DNA of 64,000 nt from Actinomyces qiguomingii (GCF_004102025.1 NZ_CP025228.1:2356001-2420000), one strand, 5' to 3'. Positions 55,438 through 64,000 are shown, counted from the stretch's first letter. The notes: generated by a model from the letters alone, not told the origin. Numbers and translations are program-made.

Positions 55438-57963
55438 ATGAAGCGAGGTCCTGTGAGCCAGCACCGTCCCTCCTCCGGATCGCCCGAGCCGATCGAGTCC
55501 CCGGACCGTCCCCCGGCTGCGGCCACCACCCGCGACCGAGAGATCGCCTCGGAGCAGAAGGTGGTTGATGTGGCCTATGGCGAACTGGACCGGCAGCTGG
55601 CGGCGGCGCGCCACTCGTTAGCGGCCACGCAGGCGCGCGGAGCCTCCGGCACGCACCAGTCGCGCGGCGAGCGGGACGCATACGCGGTTCACTACGCCGA
55701 GCTGATCTCCTCCTTGGAGGGGGTCGAGGATCGGCTGGTCTTCGGGCGCATGGACATGGCGCATCCGGCTCATGACGGTTCTGAGGCCGCCTTCGAGACG
55801 GCCGACGCGGTCACTGCGGCGGGCCGGCGCCACTACGTGGGACGTATCGGTTTGCATGACGCCCGCCGCCGCGAGGTGGTGCTCGACTGGCGTGCCCCAC
55901 TGTCCCGGGCCTTCTACCAGGCCACCGCCTCCGACCCCATGGGTCTGTTACGACGCCGCCACATCGATACCCGCGCCCGACGCGTGATCGGCTTGGAGGA
56001 CGAGTTGATCAACGTGCAGGCGGCGGGCGCCCCGGCAGCGGTCTCCTCTTCCGGGCCGGAGGCGGACGGCGGGCGTACGGCCATCGACGGGTTACAGGGC
56101 GAGGGCGCACTCATCGCGTCCATGTCGGCGGCGCGCGACGGCCGCATGGGAGATATCGTCGCCACCATCCAGGCCGAACAGGACCGGGTGGTGACCGGCG
56201 ACGGCAGGGGCGTGCTGGTGGTGCAGGGCGGTCCCGGCACCGGCAAGACGGCAGTGGCCTTGCACCGCGTGGCCTACCTGTTCTACGCCGAACGCGAGCG
56301 CCTGGAGCGTTCCGGGGTGCTGCTGGTGGGCCCCTCACGTACCTTCCTGCGGTACGTCGAACAGGTTCTGCCCTCCCTGGGGGAGACGGGCGTGGTCTCG
56401 ACGACGCTGGCGGACCTGGTGCCGGGCGTGCATGCGCGCGGCGGCGAGCCGGCCGAGGTGGCCGAGATCAAGTCCCGCTGGGTGTGGACGGACATTCTGC
56501 GCCGGGCGGTGCGCGAGTTGCAGCGCATCCCCACCGAGCCGCGGGACATCGTCGTCCAAGGAACGCGCCTGCAGTTGGAGCCGGACGACGTGCGCGAGGC
56601 TGCCTCCCGCGCCCGGCGCAGCGGCAAGCCGCACAACTTGGCGCGGGAGACCTTCGTGCTGTGGCTGTTGGAGCGCTTGACCGACCAGTTCGCCGCCGCC
56701 ACCCACCAGGACGCCACCGACGCCGACACGCGCGCCTGGATCCGGGAAGACATTCGCACGGCCCGTGATGCCCGCCGGGAGATCAACCTTTGCTGGATGC
56801 CGACCACACCGGTTGGCCTGCTGGAGCGACTGTGGTCCCGACCGGAGCTGCTGGCCCGGCTCGCCCCCGAACTGCGGCCGTCCGAGCGTCGGCTGCTGAT
56901 CCGGCCGGCGGGCAGTGAACTGACGGAGGCGGACGTGCCATTGATTGATGAGTTGGCGGAGCTGCTCGGTCCCAGTGAGGACGCCGAGGCTCGCCGCGCC
57001 CGTCTGGAAGCGCGGCGCCGTGACTCCCTGGTGGCCTACGCCGCGCAGGCCATCGAATCGCAGAGACTTGGCGATGGCATGGTCAGCGCGGAGATGCTGG
57101 CCGACCGCGTGCAGGACTCGAGACCATCGCTGACCCTGGCAGAGCGCGCCCGGGCCGACCGCAGTTGGACCTATGGACACGTCGTCGTCGACGAGGCGCA
57201 GGAACTGGGAGCCATGGCGTGGCGGGCGCTGGCGCGCCGCTGCCCCGTGCGCTCCTTCACCATCGTTGGGGATCTGGCCCAGTACTCGGGACCAAGCCGG
57301 CCGCCCTCGTGGCGGCATGTGCTCTCCGCCCTGGGTACGCGTCCCCGCGAGCGCCGCAAGGCCGGGCGCGCAGGCGGCGCCGAGCGACCCTCAACACCTC
57401 TGCGCGAGGAGGCGCTGACCGTCTGTTACCGCACGCCGGCAACCATTATGCGTGCCGCGGAGCGGGTGGCGGATGGGTTCGGGGCACCGGTCGCCTACCC
57501 GGTCGCCTCGGTGCGGGACCTACCCGACTGTCTGGGTGTCGATGACCTCTCCCACTCCCCCGCAGCGACTACCGGCGGACCGGACGACACCGCGGCTGAC
57601 ACCGCTTGGGCGCAAGCCCTGCGTCAGGCGCTGATCCAGGAGTCGAAGGCGCTGGATGCGGCGGTGGGCGCCGACGCCGGCCGCATTGCCGTGATCACCC
57701 CGCAAGTTCGGAGTACCGCAGCGATCCTCACCGAGGACCCGGCACTGGCGGAGGCCATGCGTGCGCAGGACGGCGATATTCTGCGCAGCCGTTTGGCGGT
57801 GATGGATCCGCACCTGTCCAAGGGTTTGGAGTTCGACGTGGTGGTGCTAGTGGATCCCGCAACCATCGGGGGGACCAGCCCCGGCGACCTGTATGTGGCA
57901 ATGACCCGTCCGACCCGGCGTCTGCGGGTGATCTCCCGAGTTCCGTTACCCGTCGGACTTTAG
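55438..57963 (+). CDS. HelD-like RNA polymerase-recycling helicase
   Basis: An 841-residue UvrD/SF1-type ATPase of the actinobacterial HelD group, which removes stalled RNA polymerase from DNA. It has an N-terminal coiled-coil arm (EQKVVDVAYGELDRQLAAAR), a Walker A loop (LVVQGGPGTGKTAVALHRVA), a Walker B DEAQEL motif (about residue 585) and the late helicase motif KGLEFDVVVLVDP. The long middle insertion corresponds to the bridge region. The ATG at 55438 has GAGG six bases upstream; a GTG at 55453 with GAGG four bases upstream is the alternative. Confidence 0.9.
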   Translation: MKRGPVSQHRPSSGSPEPIESPDRPPAAATTRDREIASEQKVVDVAYGELDRQLAAARHSLAATQARGASGTHQSRGERDAYAVHYAELISSLEGVEDRLVFGRMDMAHPAHDGSEAAFETADAVTAAGRRHYVGRIGLHDARRREVVLDWRAPLSRAFYQATASDPMGLLRRRHIDTRARRVIGLEDELINVQAAGAPAAVSSSGPEADGGRTAIDGLQGEGALIASMSAARDGRMGDIVATIQAEQDRVVTGDGRGVLVVQGGPGTGKTAVALHRVAYLFYAERERLERSGVLLVGPSRTFLRYVEQVLPSLGETGVVSTTLADLVPGVHARGGEPAEVAEIKSRWVWTDILRRAVRELQRIPTEPRDIVVQGTRLQLEPDDVREAASRARRSGKPHNLARETFVLWLLERLTDQFAAATHQDATDADTRAWIREDIRTARDARREINLCWMPTTPVGLLERLWSRPELLARLAPELRPSERRLLIRPAGSELTEADVPLIDELAELLGPSEDAEARRARLEARRRDSLVAYAAQAIESQRLGDGMVSAEMLADRVQDSRPSLTLAERARADRSWTYGHVVVDEAQELGAMAWRALARRCPVRSFTIVGDLAQYSGPSRPPSWRHVLSALGTRPRERRKAGRAGGAERPSTPLREEALTVCYRTPATIMRAAERVADGFGAPVAYPVASVRDLPDCLGVDDLSHSPAATTGGPDDTAADTAWAQALRQALIQESKALDAAVGADAGRIAVITPQVRSTAAILTEDPALAEAMRAQDGDILRSRLAVMDPHLSKGLEFDVVVLVDPATIGGTSPGDLYVAMTRPTRRLRVISRVPLPVGL

Positions 57964-58116
57964 GAGCTCTTCCGGCGTGAGAGGTAGTTACCGAATTCGG
58001 CTGCTATAACCATCGTTTGTGGGCGAGGGTCACAGTAGCCGGGTGGATGCCACCGCCGTGCGGGTGTGGATTTCCCGGAACCCGTGCCCGAAACCAAATC
58101 CTCCCAAAACGTTGCC

Positions 58117-58145
58117 TAGACGAGTTTCGTGATGTCGAGTAGAAT
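58117..58145 (+). promoter_or_regulatory. Promoter of the VbhA/fic toxin-antitoxin pair
   Basis: A -35 TAGACG (58117-58122) and a -10 TAGAAT (58140-58145) are separated by exactly 17 bases. The antitoxin ATG follows 28 bases later after AAGGAGG. Confidence 0.55.
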
Positions 58146-58172
58146 TGGGGTGTTTAGGAGAAGGAGGCCGTC

Positions 58173-58370
58173 ATGAGCGTCAACGTCACGATTACCCAGG
58201 TCGAGGAGGCGGAGGTTCAAGAGAGGATTGCGTTTGCTGATGCTGCGTTGGCCCTTGCTGGTCATGAGGTCACGGACCCGTTCGTGCGCGACCTGGTGAT
58301 TCGTGTTGCTCGCGGTGAGATGACGGGCGATGAGGCGGTGGGGGTAGCGCGCCGCCACATCCAGGGCTGA
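58173..58370 (+). CDS. VbhA-like antitoxin
   Basis: A 65-residue helical protein: RIAFADAALALAGHEVTDPF then VRDLVIRVARGEMTGDEAVG. The second half is the typical VbhA ending, and a fic gene follows by 14 bases. In VbhA-type antitoxins an inhibitory helix carries (S/T)xxxE(G/N), whose Glu blocks ATP in the Fic pocket; here the aligned residues are ALALAG, so Ser and Glu both appear to be lost. With the fic gene broken, the antitoxin may be under no selection. Confidence 0.75.
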   Translation: MSVNVTITQVEEAEVQERIAFADAALALAGHEVTDPFVRDLVIRVARGEMTGDEAVGVARRHIQG

Positions 58371-58384
58371 TAGCCCGTCGACCC

Positions 58385-59418
58385 GTGTTTCGTACCTGGG
58401 ATGACTACTTCATTCCGGGTACGTCTGTGTTGCGGAACAAGTTCACCGCACCTGGTAAGCCGTATGGGGAGAATGATCCGGCTGTGCTGCGGTGCCTGGA
58501 GGAGGCTGCTACCCAGATCCGGCTGAGAACCCGGTTGTGGGGTGTTTCGACTACGCGCACATGAAGGCTATCCACCGTTACATTTTTCAGGATGTGTATG
58601 AGTGGGCGGGGCAGGAGCGGGTGGGGCCGGCGACGTTCATGGTCAAGATGGGTCCGGATGTTGTGAATTTCCCGGTGGGGGATCCTCAGGCTCCGCTGGT
58701 GCCCTACCGGTACTTCCCGGCGGGTCCTGAGCTGGGTCGGGCGGTCGAGGAGCAGTACCGGCGGATTGCAGGGTTGGACTGGCTGCGGGGGTTGGATCGC
58801 GAGCGGTTCGTTGTGGAGTTGGCGGAGGTTTGGGGGGAGCTGAATGTGGCGCACAGTTTCCGTGAGGGGAATACGCGCAGTCAGTTCGTGTTCTTCTCCC
58901 AGTTGGCTGAGCAGGCTGGTTGGAGGCTGGAGCCGTCCCGCTTTGCACCGGGTACGCCGGGGCGTGAGGAGTTCGTGGCGGCGCGCTTCTACAGCCAGGC
59001 AACGGGCCGCAATGACCGCTTGGCGCAGGTGCTGGCCCGTGAGGTTGTGCCTGCCCGTTCCCGTGGTGTGCCCGAGGGGCGGCGGGCGGCAACTAGGAAG
59101 CGTCTGGGGAAGCAGATCGAGCGTCGCTTGGCTGCGGGGCGTCAGCGTCCTGATGGTGGCGGGGATGCTCCGTATAGGGGTCGGGGGCGGTCGAGGCGAG
59201 CGTGGTCGGGTATGCGCGGGTGTCGACGGCGGATCAGAGCCCGGACGCGCAGGTCGATGCGTTACGGGCGGCGGGGTGTAAGCGGGTCTTCGTTGACCAT
59301 GCGTCGGGGGCGAGGGCTTCGCGGCCTGAGCTTGACGCGGCTTTGGACTATCTGCGTGCCGGCGACACGTTCGTGGTGTGGAAGCTGGATCGGCTGGGCC
59401 GGTCCCTGCCCCACCTGA
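58385..59418 (+). pseudogene. Fic-family toxin (VbhT-like), frameshifted
   Basis: The first part is read from GTG at 58385: FRTWDDYFIPGTSVLRNKFT and the following segment up to EEAATQIRLR, which ends in a stop at 58562. The rest is in another frame from about 58525: ENPVVGCFDYAHMKAIHRYI, the Fic motif HSFREGNTRSQFVFF, and AREVVPARSRGVPE. The break is at about 58520-58530, where RLRELRENP is expected. The Fic motif residues needed for AMP transfer (His and the Gly-Asn) are kept. After about 59170 the open frame runs into the resolvase gene in another frame, so its original end is unclear. Confidence 0.75.
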
Positions 59419-59769
59419 TCGAGGTTGTGGAGTCGTTGGGGGATCGCAAGATCGACTTCCGTTCGTTGACGGAGGCGATTGATACGACGACACCGACGGG
59501 TAGGTTGCTGTTTCATGCTGTTTCATGTGGCGGGGGCGTTCGCTCAGTTTGAGCGTGATCTGGTGCGTGAGCGCACCATGACGGGGCTTGCGGCTGCTCG
59601 TGCGCGTGGTCGTGTTGGCGGTCGGCCGACCGTGATGACTCCTGAGCGGGTCCGTGAGGCGCGGCGTATACGTGAGGATGGGCAGACAATAGCGGCTATT
59701 GCCGGCGTGCTCGGTGTCGGACGGTCGAGTGTCAGCCGCGCCTTGGCCCGCGCCCAGAGCGGCACCTAA
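59202..59769 (+). pseudogene. Serine recombinase (resolvase/invertase), frameshifted by a 10-bp duplication
   Basis: The N-terminal catalytic domain reads GYARVSTADQSPDAQVDALR (nucleophile Ser), then KLDRLGRSLPHLIEVVESLG and EAIDTTTPTGRLLFHA. It then shifts frame; the continuation AGAFAQFERDLVRERTMTGL, GRVGGRPTVMTPERVREARR and the helix-turn-helix TIAAIAGVLGVGRSSVSRAL is in the next frame. The cause is an exact tandem duplication of TGCTGTTTCA (59506-59515 and 59516-59525). Without it the protein would be about 185 residues, normal for a small resolvase. Confidence 0.88.
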
Positions 59770-59841
59770 GGTACCCGTGACAGGCCGGGTGCAGTCGTGG
59801 CACGATGAGAGTCGTACTGACGAGCTGAAGAGGGTAGAGCG

Positions 59842-60066
59842 ATGGGTCTTGCGTGGCTGCTGATCGCTGTGGTGATCGCCCTTTTCTTCGGTATCCTGAT
59901 GATCGCGATAGGTGCCGCGGGCGTCTTGTCCAACGTCGCGGCATGGTTGTTCGCTGGTGTCGTTCGCGTTCTTAGCTGGCTAGTTGTCGGTCTTATCCGG
60001 CTGGCGGATTGGATCCGTGACTGTGTTTGGCTGCTGGTCGGCCGCATCCGCGACGCTCGGCTCTGA
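59842..60066 (+). CDS. Small membrane protein
   Basis: A 74-residue, very hydrophobic protein with two likely helices (LLIAVVIALFFGILMIAIGA and VVRVLSWLVVGLIRLADWI), and a basic end. AGAGGGTAGAGCG precedes its ATG. No family is recognised. It stands between the broken resolvase and the IS element. Confidence 0.5.
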   Translation: MGLAWLLIAVVIALFFGILMIAIGAAGVLSNVAAWLFAGVVRVLSWLVVGLIRLADWIRDCVWLLVGRIRDARL

Positions 60067-60439
60067 CCGTCGCCGCGACGGGAGTGCGACGGCGCGCTCA
60101 CGCTTGGTGAGGCCGAAGAGTTTGGTTGCTTCGGTGCGGGTGATGTCGCCGGCGTCGAGCAGGGCCTTGCCGGCTGCCGCGAGCTGACTGCTGGTGCGTC
60201 GAGTGTCGGCCAGACGCGTTGCATGTCCATGCCTGAGGCGAGCCTGTTGACTCGCTAGCGCTGGTCGAAGATTGTGGGCCTGTTCGTTTGGTGTGGGCGC
60301 CTGACCCATAAACGATCGAATTCGGTCATCGGGCTTGAGCGGCCGGCCAACCACCCTGGTGCGGCGGGCGGACCAGTGCGTGCGGATTCGGGCCGAGAAT
60401 CAGCGTGCGCGTGCTTCCAATGTAAACCGGCATTTGGGC
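60067..60439. other. Gap before the IS element, no convincing gene
   Basis: The stretch holds only a minus-strand open frame (59980-60354) whose middle, GKALLDAGDITRTEATKLFG then LTKRERAVALP, looks helix-turn-helix-like, but it has no ribosome site and is antisense to the membrane-protein gene. It may be a relic of a mobile gene. Nothing else is seen. Confidence 0.3.
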
Positions 60440-60460
60440 GGCTGAACTGCACCGGGTTTG

Positions 60461-60830
60461 ATGGAGGCAGTGAATACACGGAAGGGATCACTGCCGGGAG
60501 TGCACAAAGGAAGTACCCCGAAGAGGGCTGCGGGAGCGGGCTACCAGGATGGCTGTGCAGGGGCCCGTAGGGACCCCGAGAGGTCTAAGGGGGCGAACCT
60601 GGAGGATCGCCGAGGAGCTGGGCGCCCCGCCCCGAGGCGCTGCGTACCTGGGTGATAGAGGGGCCGAGGTCGACGCGGGCGCCCGGCCAGGAACCACCAC
60701 ATCCGATGCTGAGCGGATCAGGCAGCTGGAGGCCGACAAGCCGCGAACTGAGGCGGGCGAACGCGATCTTGAGGAGCGCGTCGGCTTTTTTCGCGGCCGA
60801 CACCAGGCCGCCCGTCCCGCTGATCTGTAA
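60461..60830 (+). pseudogene. IS3 OrfA remnant
   Basis: Fragments of the small HTH OrfA are spread over three frames: GLRGRTWRIAEELG, the leucine zipper-like SDAERIRQLEADK and SRELRRANAILRSASAFFAA. Several single-base shifts separate them. Confidence 0.75.
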
Positions 60831-60865
60831 GTACATCGACTCCCACAAGGAGGGGTTCGGGGCCT

Positions 60866-61893
60866 GTGCCGATCTGCCAGGTGCTGACCAGCGCCGATGT
60901 CAAGATCGCCCCGAGCACCTACTACGCAGCCAAGACCCGTCCCCCATCAGCAAGGGCTGTGCGCGACCAGGCTCTAAAGGCTGAGATCGGGCGGGTTCAT
61001 GAGGACAACTACTGCGCGGGTGGGGGCCCGCAAGATGCATGCGATGCTGAATCGGCCTGAGTCCTGTGAGCGGCATGGGCTGGGGCATGCGGCGCCTGCT
61101 GCACCGCGGGTGCGGTTGATGCGGGCCATGGGGTTGCACGGCCACCGGCCGCGCCAAATCACCGCGTACCACGCGCAGCGCTCCCAAGGGAGCAGTGCCC
61201 GGCGGACCTGGTCAAAAGACACTTCAGCGCGTTCAGGCCCAACGAGTTGTGGGCGTGTGGACATCACCTACGTGCGCACCCTGTCCGGCTGGGTGTATGT
61301 GGCTTTCATCACTGACGTGTACTCGCGTCGGATCGTCGGCTGGCAGACCTCCACGAGCTTGTACACCGACCTGGCCCTGGACGCCCTGAAGATGGGTATC
61401 TGGCAGCGCCAGCGGGAAGGAGCCGACCTGAAGGGCCTGATTCACCACTCCGACCGCGGGGTCCAGTACCGGGCAATCCGAGTGCGGGCAGGCCCCCTCC
61501 GACTGTGATGCTGTGGCCTCGGTGGGCACCCGAGGGCGACTTCCTTTCGGCTTCGCTCTGGCCGAGGCCCTCAACTCACTCTATAAGGCCGAGCTCATCC
61601 GTAACCGGCACTACCTCGACTCCCACGGCCCCCTGGCAGGGCATCGACGATGCCCGTGTTCGCTACCGCCCAGTGGGCGCAACTGGTCGGGCAACACCCG
61701 GCCTCACTCCGCCACAGGCATGCACGCTCCGATCGAGCACGAGCAGGCCTACACCCCACCAGACGACACCGACACCATCACCGAGCCCGAGCCCGAGCCC
61801 GAGGCAGAGGCAGAGGCCGAGGCAAAGGTCATGGACGTCGGTGAGCAGACCACCACCAACCAACCCCAGCCGGCAACCACCGGCGCCAGATAA
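60866..61893 (+). pseudogene. IS3 OrfB transposase remnant (DDE integrase)
   Basis: Pieces in different frames reconstruct the transposase: ICQVLTSADVKIAPSTYYAA, GARKMHAMLNRPESCERHGL, the catalytic VDITYVRTLSGWVYVAFITD (first Asp), LKGLIHHSDRGVQY (second Asp), AEALNSLYKAELIRN (Glu) and the end TRPHSATGMHAPIEHEQAY. At least four frameshifts lie between them. The C-terminus has an added acidic repeat (EPEPEPEAEAEAEAK) encoded by a GAGCCC/GAGGCA hexamer run at about 61786-61830. Confidence 0.85.
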
Positions 61894-61926
61894 AACACCC
61901 TCCACAAAACCCGGGGCTTGACAGGC

Positions 61927-62205
61927 TTTGCTCGGGCGGCTGTGGTGTGCAGACCCGGCCGCTACTCCCCCGGTTGCCGGACAAGCCGGTGTGGGCAGGG
62001 CGACGCAGGCCGGTTCGAGGACGCGGGCAAGCCCGCGACAACGTGCCCCAGCCCTCCACCCACCCACACCCTCAAATCCGAAGAGCCAGACGGTTCACCG
62101 GGGTTACGCGGAGGCTCGGCCCGGCGCGCCACGCAGGACCCGGATGGGCCGCCACGACGCAGCGAAGGTTACGCCATAAGCGACTCGGTCTTCGGGCTCC
62201 CACAC
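61927..62205. other. Gap between IS element and acyl-CoA ligase promoter
   Basis: About 280 bases with no convincing gene, RNA or repeat on either strand. Confidence 0.4.
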
Positions 62206-62243
62206 ACCTACGCGACCGTAGGTTACGGTTACGTAGGTAAGAT
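62206..62243 (+). promoter_or_regulatory. 33-bp inverted-repeat operator and -10 before the acyl-CoA ligase
   Basis: ACCTACG..ACCGTA..TACGGT..CGTAGGT spans 62206-62238: the outer arms (7 bp) and inner arms (6 bp) are each perfectly inverted around a 3-base centre. It overlaps a candidate -10 TAAGAT (62238-62243). The size fits a TetR-family repressor that binds as two dimers, as is common for fatty-acid genes in actinobacteria; the regulator is not in the window. Confidence 0.6.
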
Positions 62244-62280
62244 GCCCGTCGGATGTAGGCGGAATTCGGGAAGGTGAACG

Positions 62281-64000
62281 ATGACCAGCTTTGACCAGGC
62301 GACCGGAGAGCAGAAGCGTTCCGACGCCGTCTCGGCGGCTTTTCTGCGCCCTCACTACGCCCCCGGCGTGCCCAGCGTTATAGCACCCGTTACCGAGCCT
62401 CTGTCTTGCATGCTCGCCGACGCCACCCGCCGCTTTCCGGATCGTATCGCCCTTGACTTCATGGGGCGGGCCACCACCTACCGGGAGTTGAGCCAACAGG
62501 TGGCACGTGCTGCGGAGGCGCTGCACAGACTCGGCGTGGGCCGCGGTGACGTCGTCGGAGTGATCCTGCCGAACTGTCCCCAGCACGTCGTGATCGCCTA
62601 TGCCGCCTGGCTGCTGGGCGCAATCGTGGCCGAGCACAACCCGCTGGCCCCTGCCGCGCAGATACGTGAGCAGATCCAGATGCACCACGGCGGAGTGATC
62701 ATCGCCTGGGAAAAATCCCTGGCGCGCATGGTGCAGACCGCCGGCTCCCTGGAAGACGCCGGCATGTCACACGCGCGGGTCTTTTCGGTGGATCTATCAC
62801 GAGGGCTGCCTTGGACCAGCCGCCTGGCGCTGAAACTACCGGTGGCCGCCGCCAGATCCCAACGCCGCGAGCTGCGCGCCGAGGTTCCCGCCGGAGTGAG
62901 CTCCTGGGACGACCTAGTGGCTGCCACCCCGCCGCTGCCCTCGGGCCACCCACTGCCGGGCGTGGGCGACGTGGCCGTGCTGCTGTACACCGGCGGCACC
63001 ACCGGCACCCCCAAGGCGGTCCAGCTGACTCACGCCAACGCCCGCGCCAACGCGGAAATGAGCCTGGCGTGGGCCTCCCAGACTTGTGAGACCGGCCAGG
63101 AGACCTTCTACGCCGTCCTGCCCTTCTTCCACGCCTTCGGGCTGAGTCTGTCACTGCTATGCGCCGTGGGGCTGGCCGCCACCCAGGTGGTACTGCCCAA
63201 GTTCGGGGCCGATATGGTGCTGGCCGCCTGGAAGCGGCACCCGGCCACCTTCTTCCCGGGGGTGCCGGTCATGTTCGACCGGATCGTAACCCGGGCCCGC
63301 GCCACCGGCTCTGACCTGTCTAGCTGCAAGATCGCTGTGTGCGGAGCGGCACCCACGCCCAAGGCCGTGGCCGACGCCTGGGAGGAAGCCACCGGCGGCG
63401 TCATCATCGAAGGCTACGGCATGACCGAGACAGCTCCCATCATCCTGGGCAATCCGATCTCACCGGAGCGGCGCCCCGGAGCGCTTGGCGTGCCCTACCC
63501 GTCCACCGACGTGCGCCTGGTGGACCCCGACCATCCCGAGGTGGAGGTGGAGCCGGGGCAGATAGGTGAACTGGTGGTGCGCGGCCCGCAGGTGTTCATC
63601 GGTTATTGGAACAACCCGGAAGAGACGGACGCCGTCATGCTGCCGGGAGGCTGGCTGCGCACAGGGGATCTGGTACGCCAGGAGGAGGACGGCTTCTATG
63701 TGATGGCCGACCGCCGCAAGGAGCTGATCATCTCCGGCGGCTTCAACATCTACCCCAGCGAGGTGGAGGCGGCGGTGCGCTCCATGCCGCAGGTGGAGGA
63801 GGTCGCCGTCGTCGGTCTGCCGGCGGAGGCCGGCAACGAATCCGTGGTGGCCGCGATTCTGCCCAAGGAAGGGCAGACAGTCACCTTGGAGCAGGTGCGC
63901 GCTTGGGCGGAGAAGACCCTGTCGCACTATGCGCTGCCCCGGCAGGTCGCCATCCTTACGGAGATGCCGCGCTCGCAGATCGGCAAGGTGCTGCGCCGGG
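62281..64000 (+). CDS. fadD: Long-chain fatty-acid-CoA ligase (partial, runs off window)
   Basis: 573 codons of an AMP-forming acyl-CoA synthetase are inside; the end is not. The ATP loop is VLLYTGGTTGTPKAVQLTHA, then YAVLPFFHAFGLSLSLL, IIEGYGMTETAPIILGNPIS, GWLRTGDLVRQEEDGFYVMA, DRRKELIISGGFNIYPSEVE, and the C-terminal catalytic Lys region RSQIGKVLRR reaches the edge, so only a few residues are missing. It activates fatty acids with ATP and CoA. AAGGTGAACG precedes the ATG. Confidence 0.93.
   Translation, partial: MTSFDQATGEQKRSDAVSAAFLRPHYAPGVPSVIAPVTEPLSCMLADATRRFPDRIALDFMGRATTYRELSQQVARAAEALHRLGVGRGDVVGVILPNCPQHVVIAYAAWLLGAIVAEHNPLAPAAQIREQIQMHHGGVIIAWEKSLARMVQTAGSLEDAGMSHARVFSVDLSRGLPWTSRLALKLPVAAARSQRRELRAEVPAGVSSWDDLVAATPPLPSGHPLPGVGDVAVLLYTGGTTGTPKAVQLTHANARANAEMSLAWASQTCETGQETFYAVLPFFHAFGLSLSLLCAVGLAATQVVLPKFGADMVLAAWKRHPATFFPGVPVMFDRIVTRARATGSDLSSCKIAVCGAAPTPKAVADAWEEATGGVIIEGYGMTETAPIILGNPISPERRPGALGVPYPSTDVRLVDPDHPEVEVEPGQIGELVVRGPQVFIGYWNNPEETDAVMLPGGWLRTGDLVRQEEDGFYVMADRRKELIISGGFNIYPSEVEAAVRSMPQVEEVAVVGLPAEAGNESVVAAILPKEGQTVTLEQVRAWAEKTLSHYALPRQVAILTEMPRSQIGKVLRR

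Larger units (their letters stand above)
60443..61923 (+). mobile_element. IS3-family insertion sequence, ends recognisable, transposase decayed
   Basis: A 1,481-bp element. The left end TGAACTGCACCGGGTTTGAT (from 60443) and the inverted right end TGTCAAGCCCCGGGTTTTGT (from 61923 leftwards) match at 18 of the first 25 positions. Both sides are flanked by GGC (60440-60442 and 61924-61926), a 3-bp target duplication as IS3 elements make. Inside are remnants of orfA and orfB in the usual order. Confidence 0.85.

Noticed and set aside
59980..60354. Minus-strand 124-codon frame antisense to the small membrane protein
   Set aside because: There is no ribosome site, it overlaps another candidate gene, and only a short helical part looks natural; noted as a possible relic only.

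Overview
The window looks like chromosomal DNA of a high-GC Gram-positive actinobacterium, most likely of the Actinomyces/Actinomycetaceae group. The grounds are GC-rich codon use throughout, an actinobacterial division and cell-wall (dcw) cluster that continues into sepF-yggT-divIVA-lspA-rluD-dnaE, a HelD-type helicase, a PAC2 protein and an SseB-like protein next to hisA. Almost everything from 1 to 53 kb is on the minus strand; exceptions are a short plus-strand patch at 19.4-25.1 kb and the accessory zone after 53.2 kb.

Region 1 (1-19.3 kb, read right to left): a GH3 glycosidase, hisD, a six-gene exopolysaccharide operon (small membrane protein, processive GT2 synthase, lectin-like membrane protein, UDP-GlcNAc 2-epimerase, DUF2334 deacetylase-like protein, Tat-exported glycosidase), a MetE-like methyltransferase under a SAM-I riboswitch, a CPA1 antiporter, then hisC-hisB-unknown-hisH-hisA-sseB and the first codons of infC. 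The histidine operon is therefore split by about 10 kb of cargo. infC appears to start at AUC behind a leader with four perfect hairpins.

Region 2 (19.4-25.3 kb): mixed accessory genes. These are an ADP-ribosylglycohydrolase, a toxin-antitoxin remnant, an unknown protein, an FGGY sugar kinase behind a perfect palindromic operator, a small winged-helix-like protein, an S4 RNA-binding protein and an AbiEi-like pseudogene.

Region 3 (25.3-53.2 kb): dnaE, a GNAT acetyltransferase, rluD, lspA, two DivIVA genes in tandem, yggT, sepF, pgeF, ftsZ, ftsQ, murC, murG, ftsW, murD, mraY, murF, murE, ftsI, an FtsL-like gene, rsmH, mraZ, then a DUF3040 protein and dinB. Transcription runs mraZ towards dnaE, mostly with 4-nt stop/start overlaps. 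A four-decamer MraZ-type operator precedes mraZ. The yggS gene usually found between pgeF and sepF is absent.

Region 4 (53.2-64 kb): a spermidine-synthase-like protein, a PAC2 protein and helD, then a decaying island (58-62 kb). The island holds a VbhA-like antitoxin, a frameshifted fic toxin, a serine resolvase broken by an exact 10-bp tandem duplication, and an IS3-family element with recognisable ends and a GGC target duplication but a ruined transposase. The window ends inside a long-chain acyl-CoA ligase gene behind a 33-bp inverted-repeat operator. No rRNA, tRNA or CRISPR array was seen.
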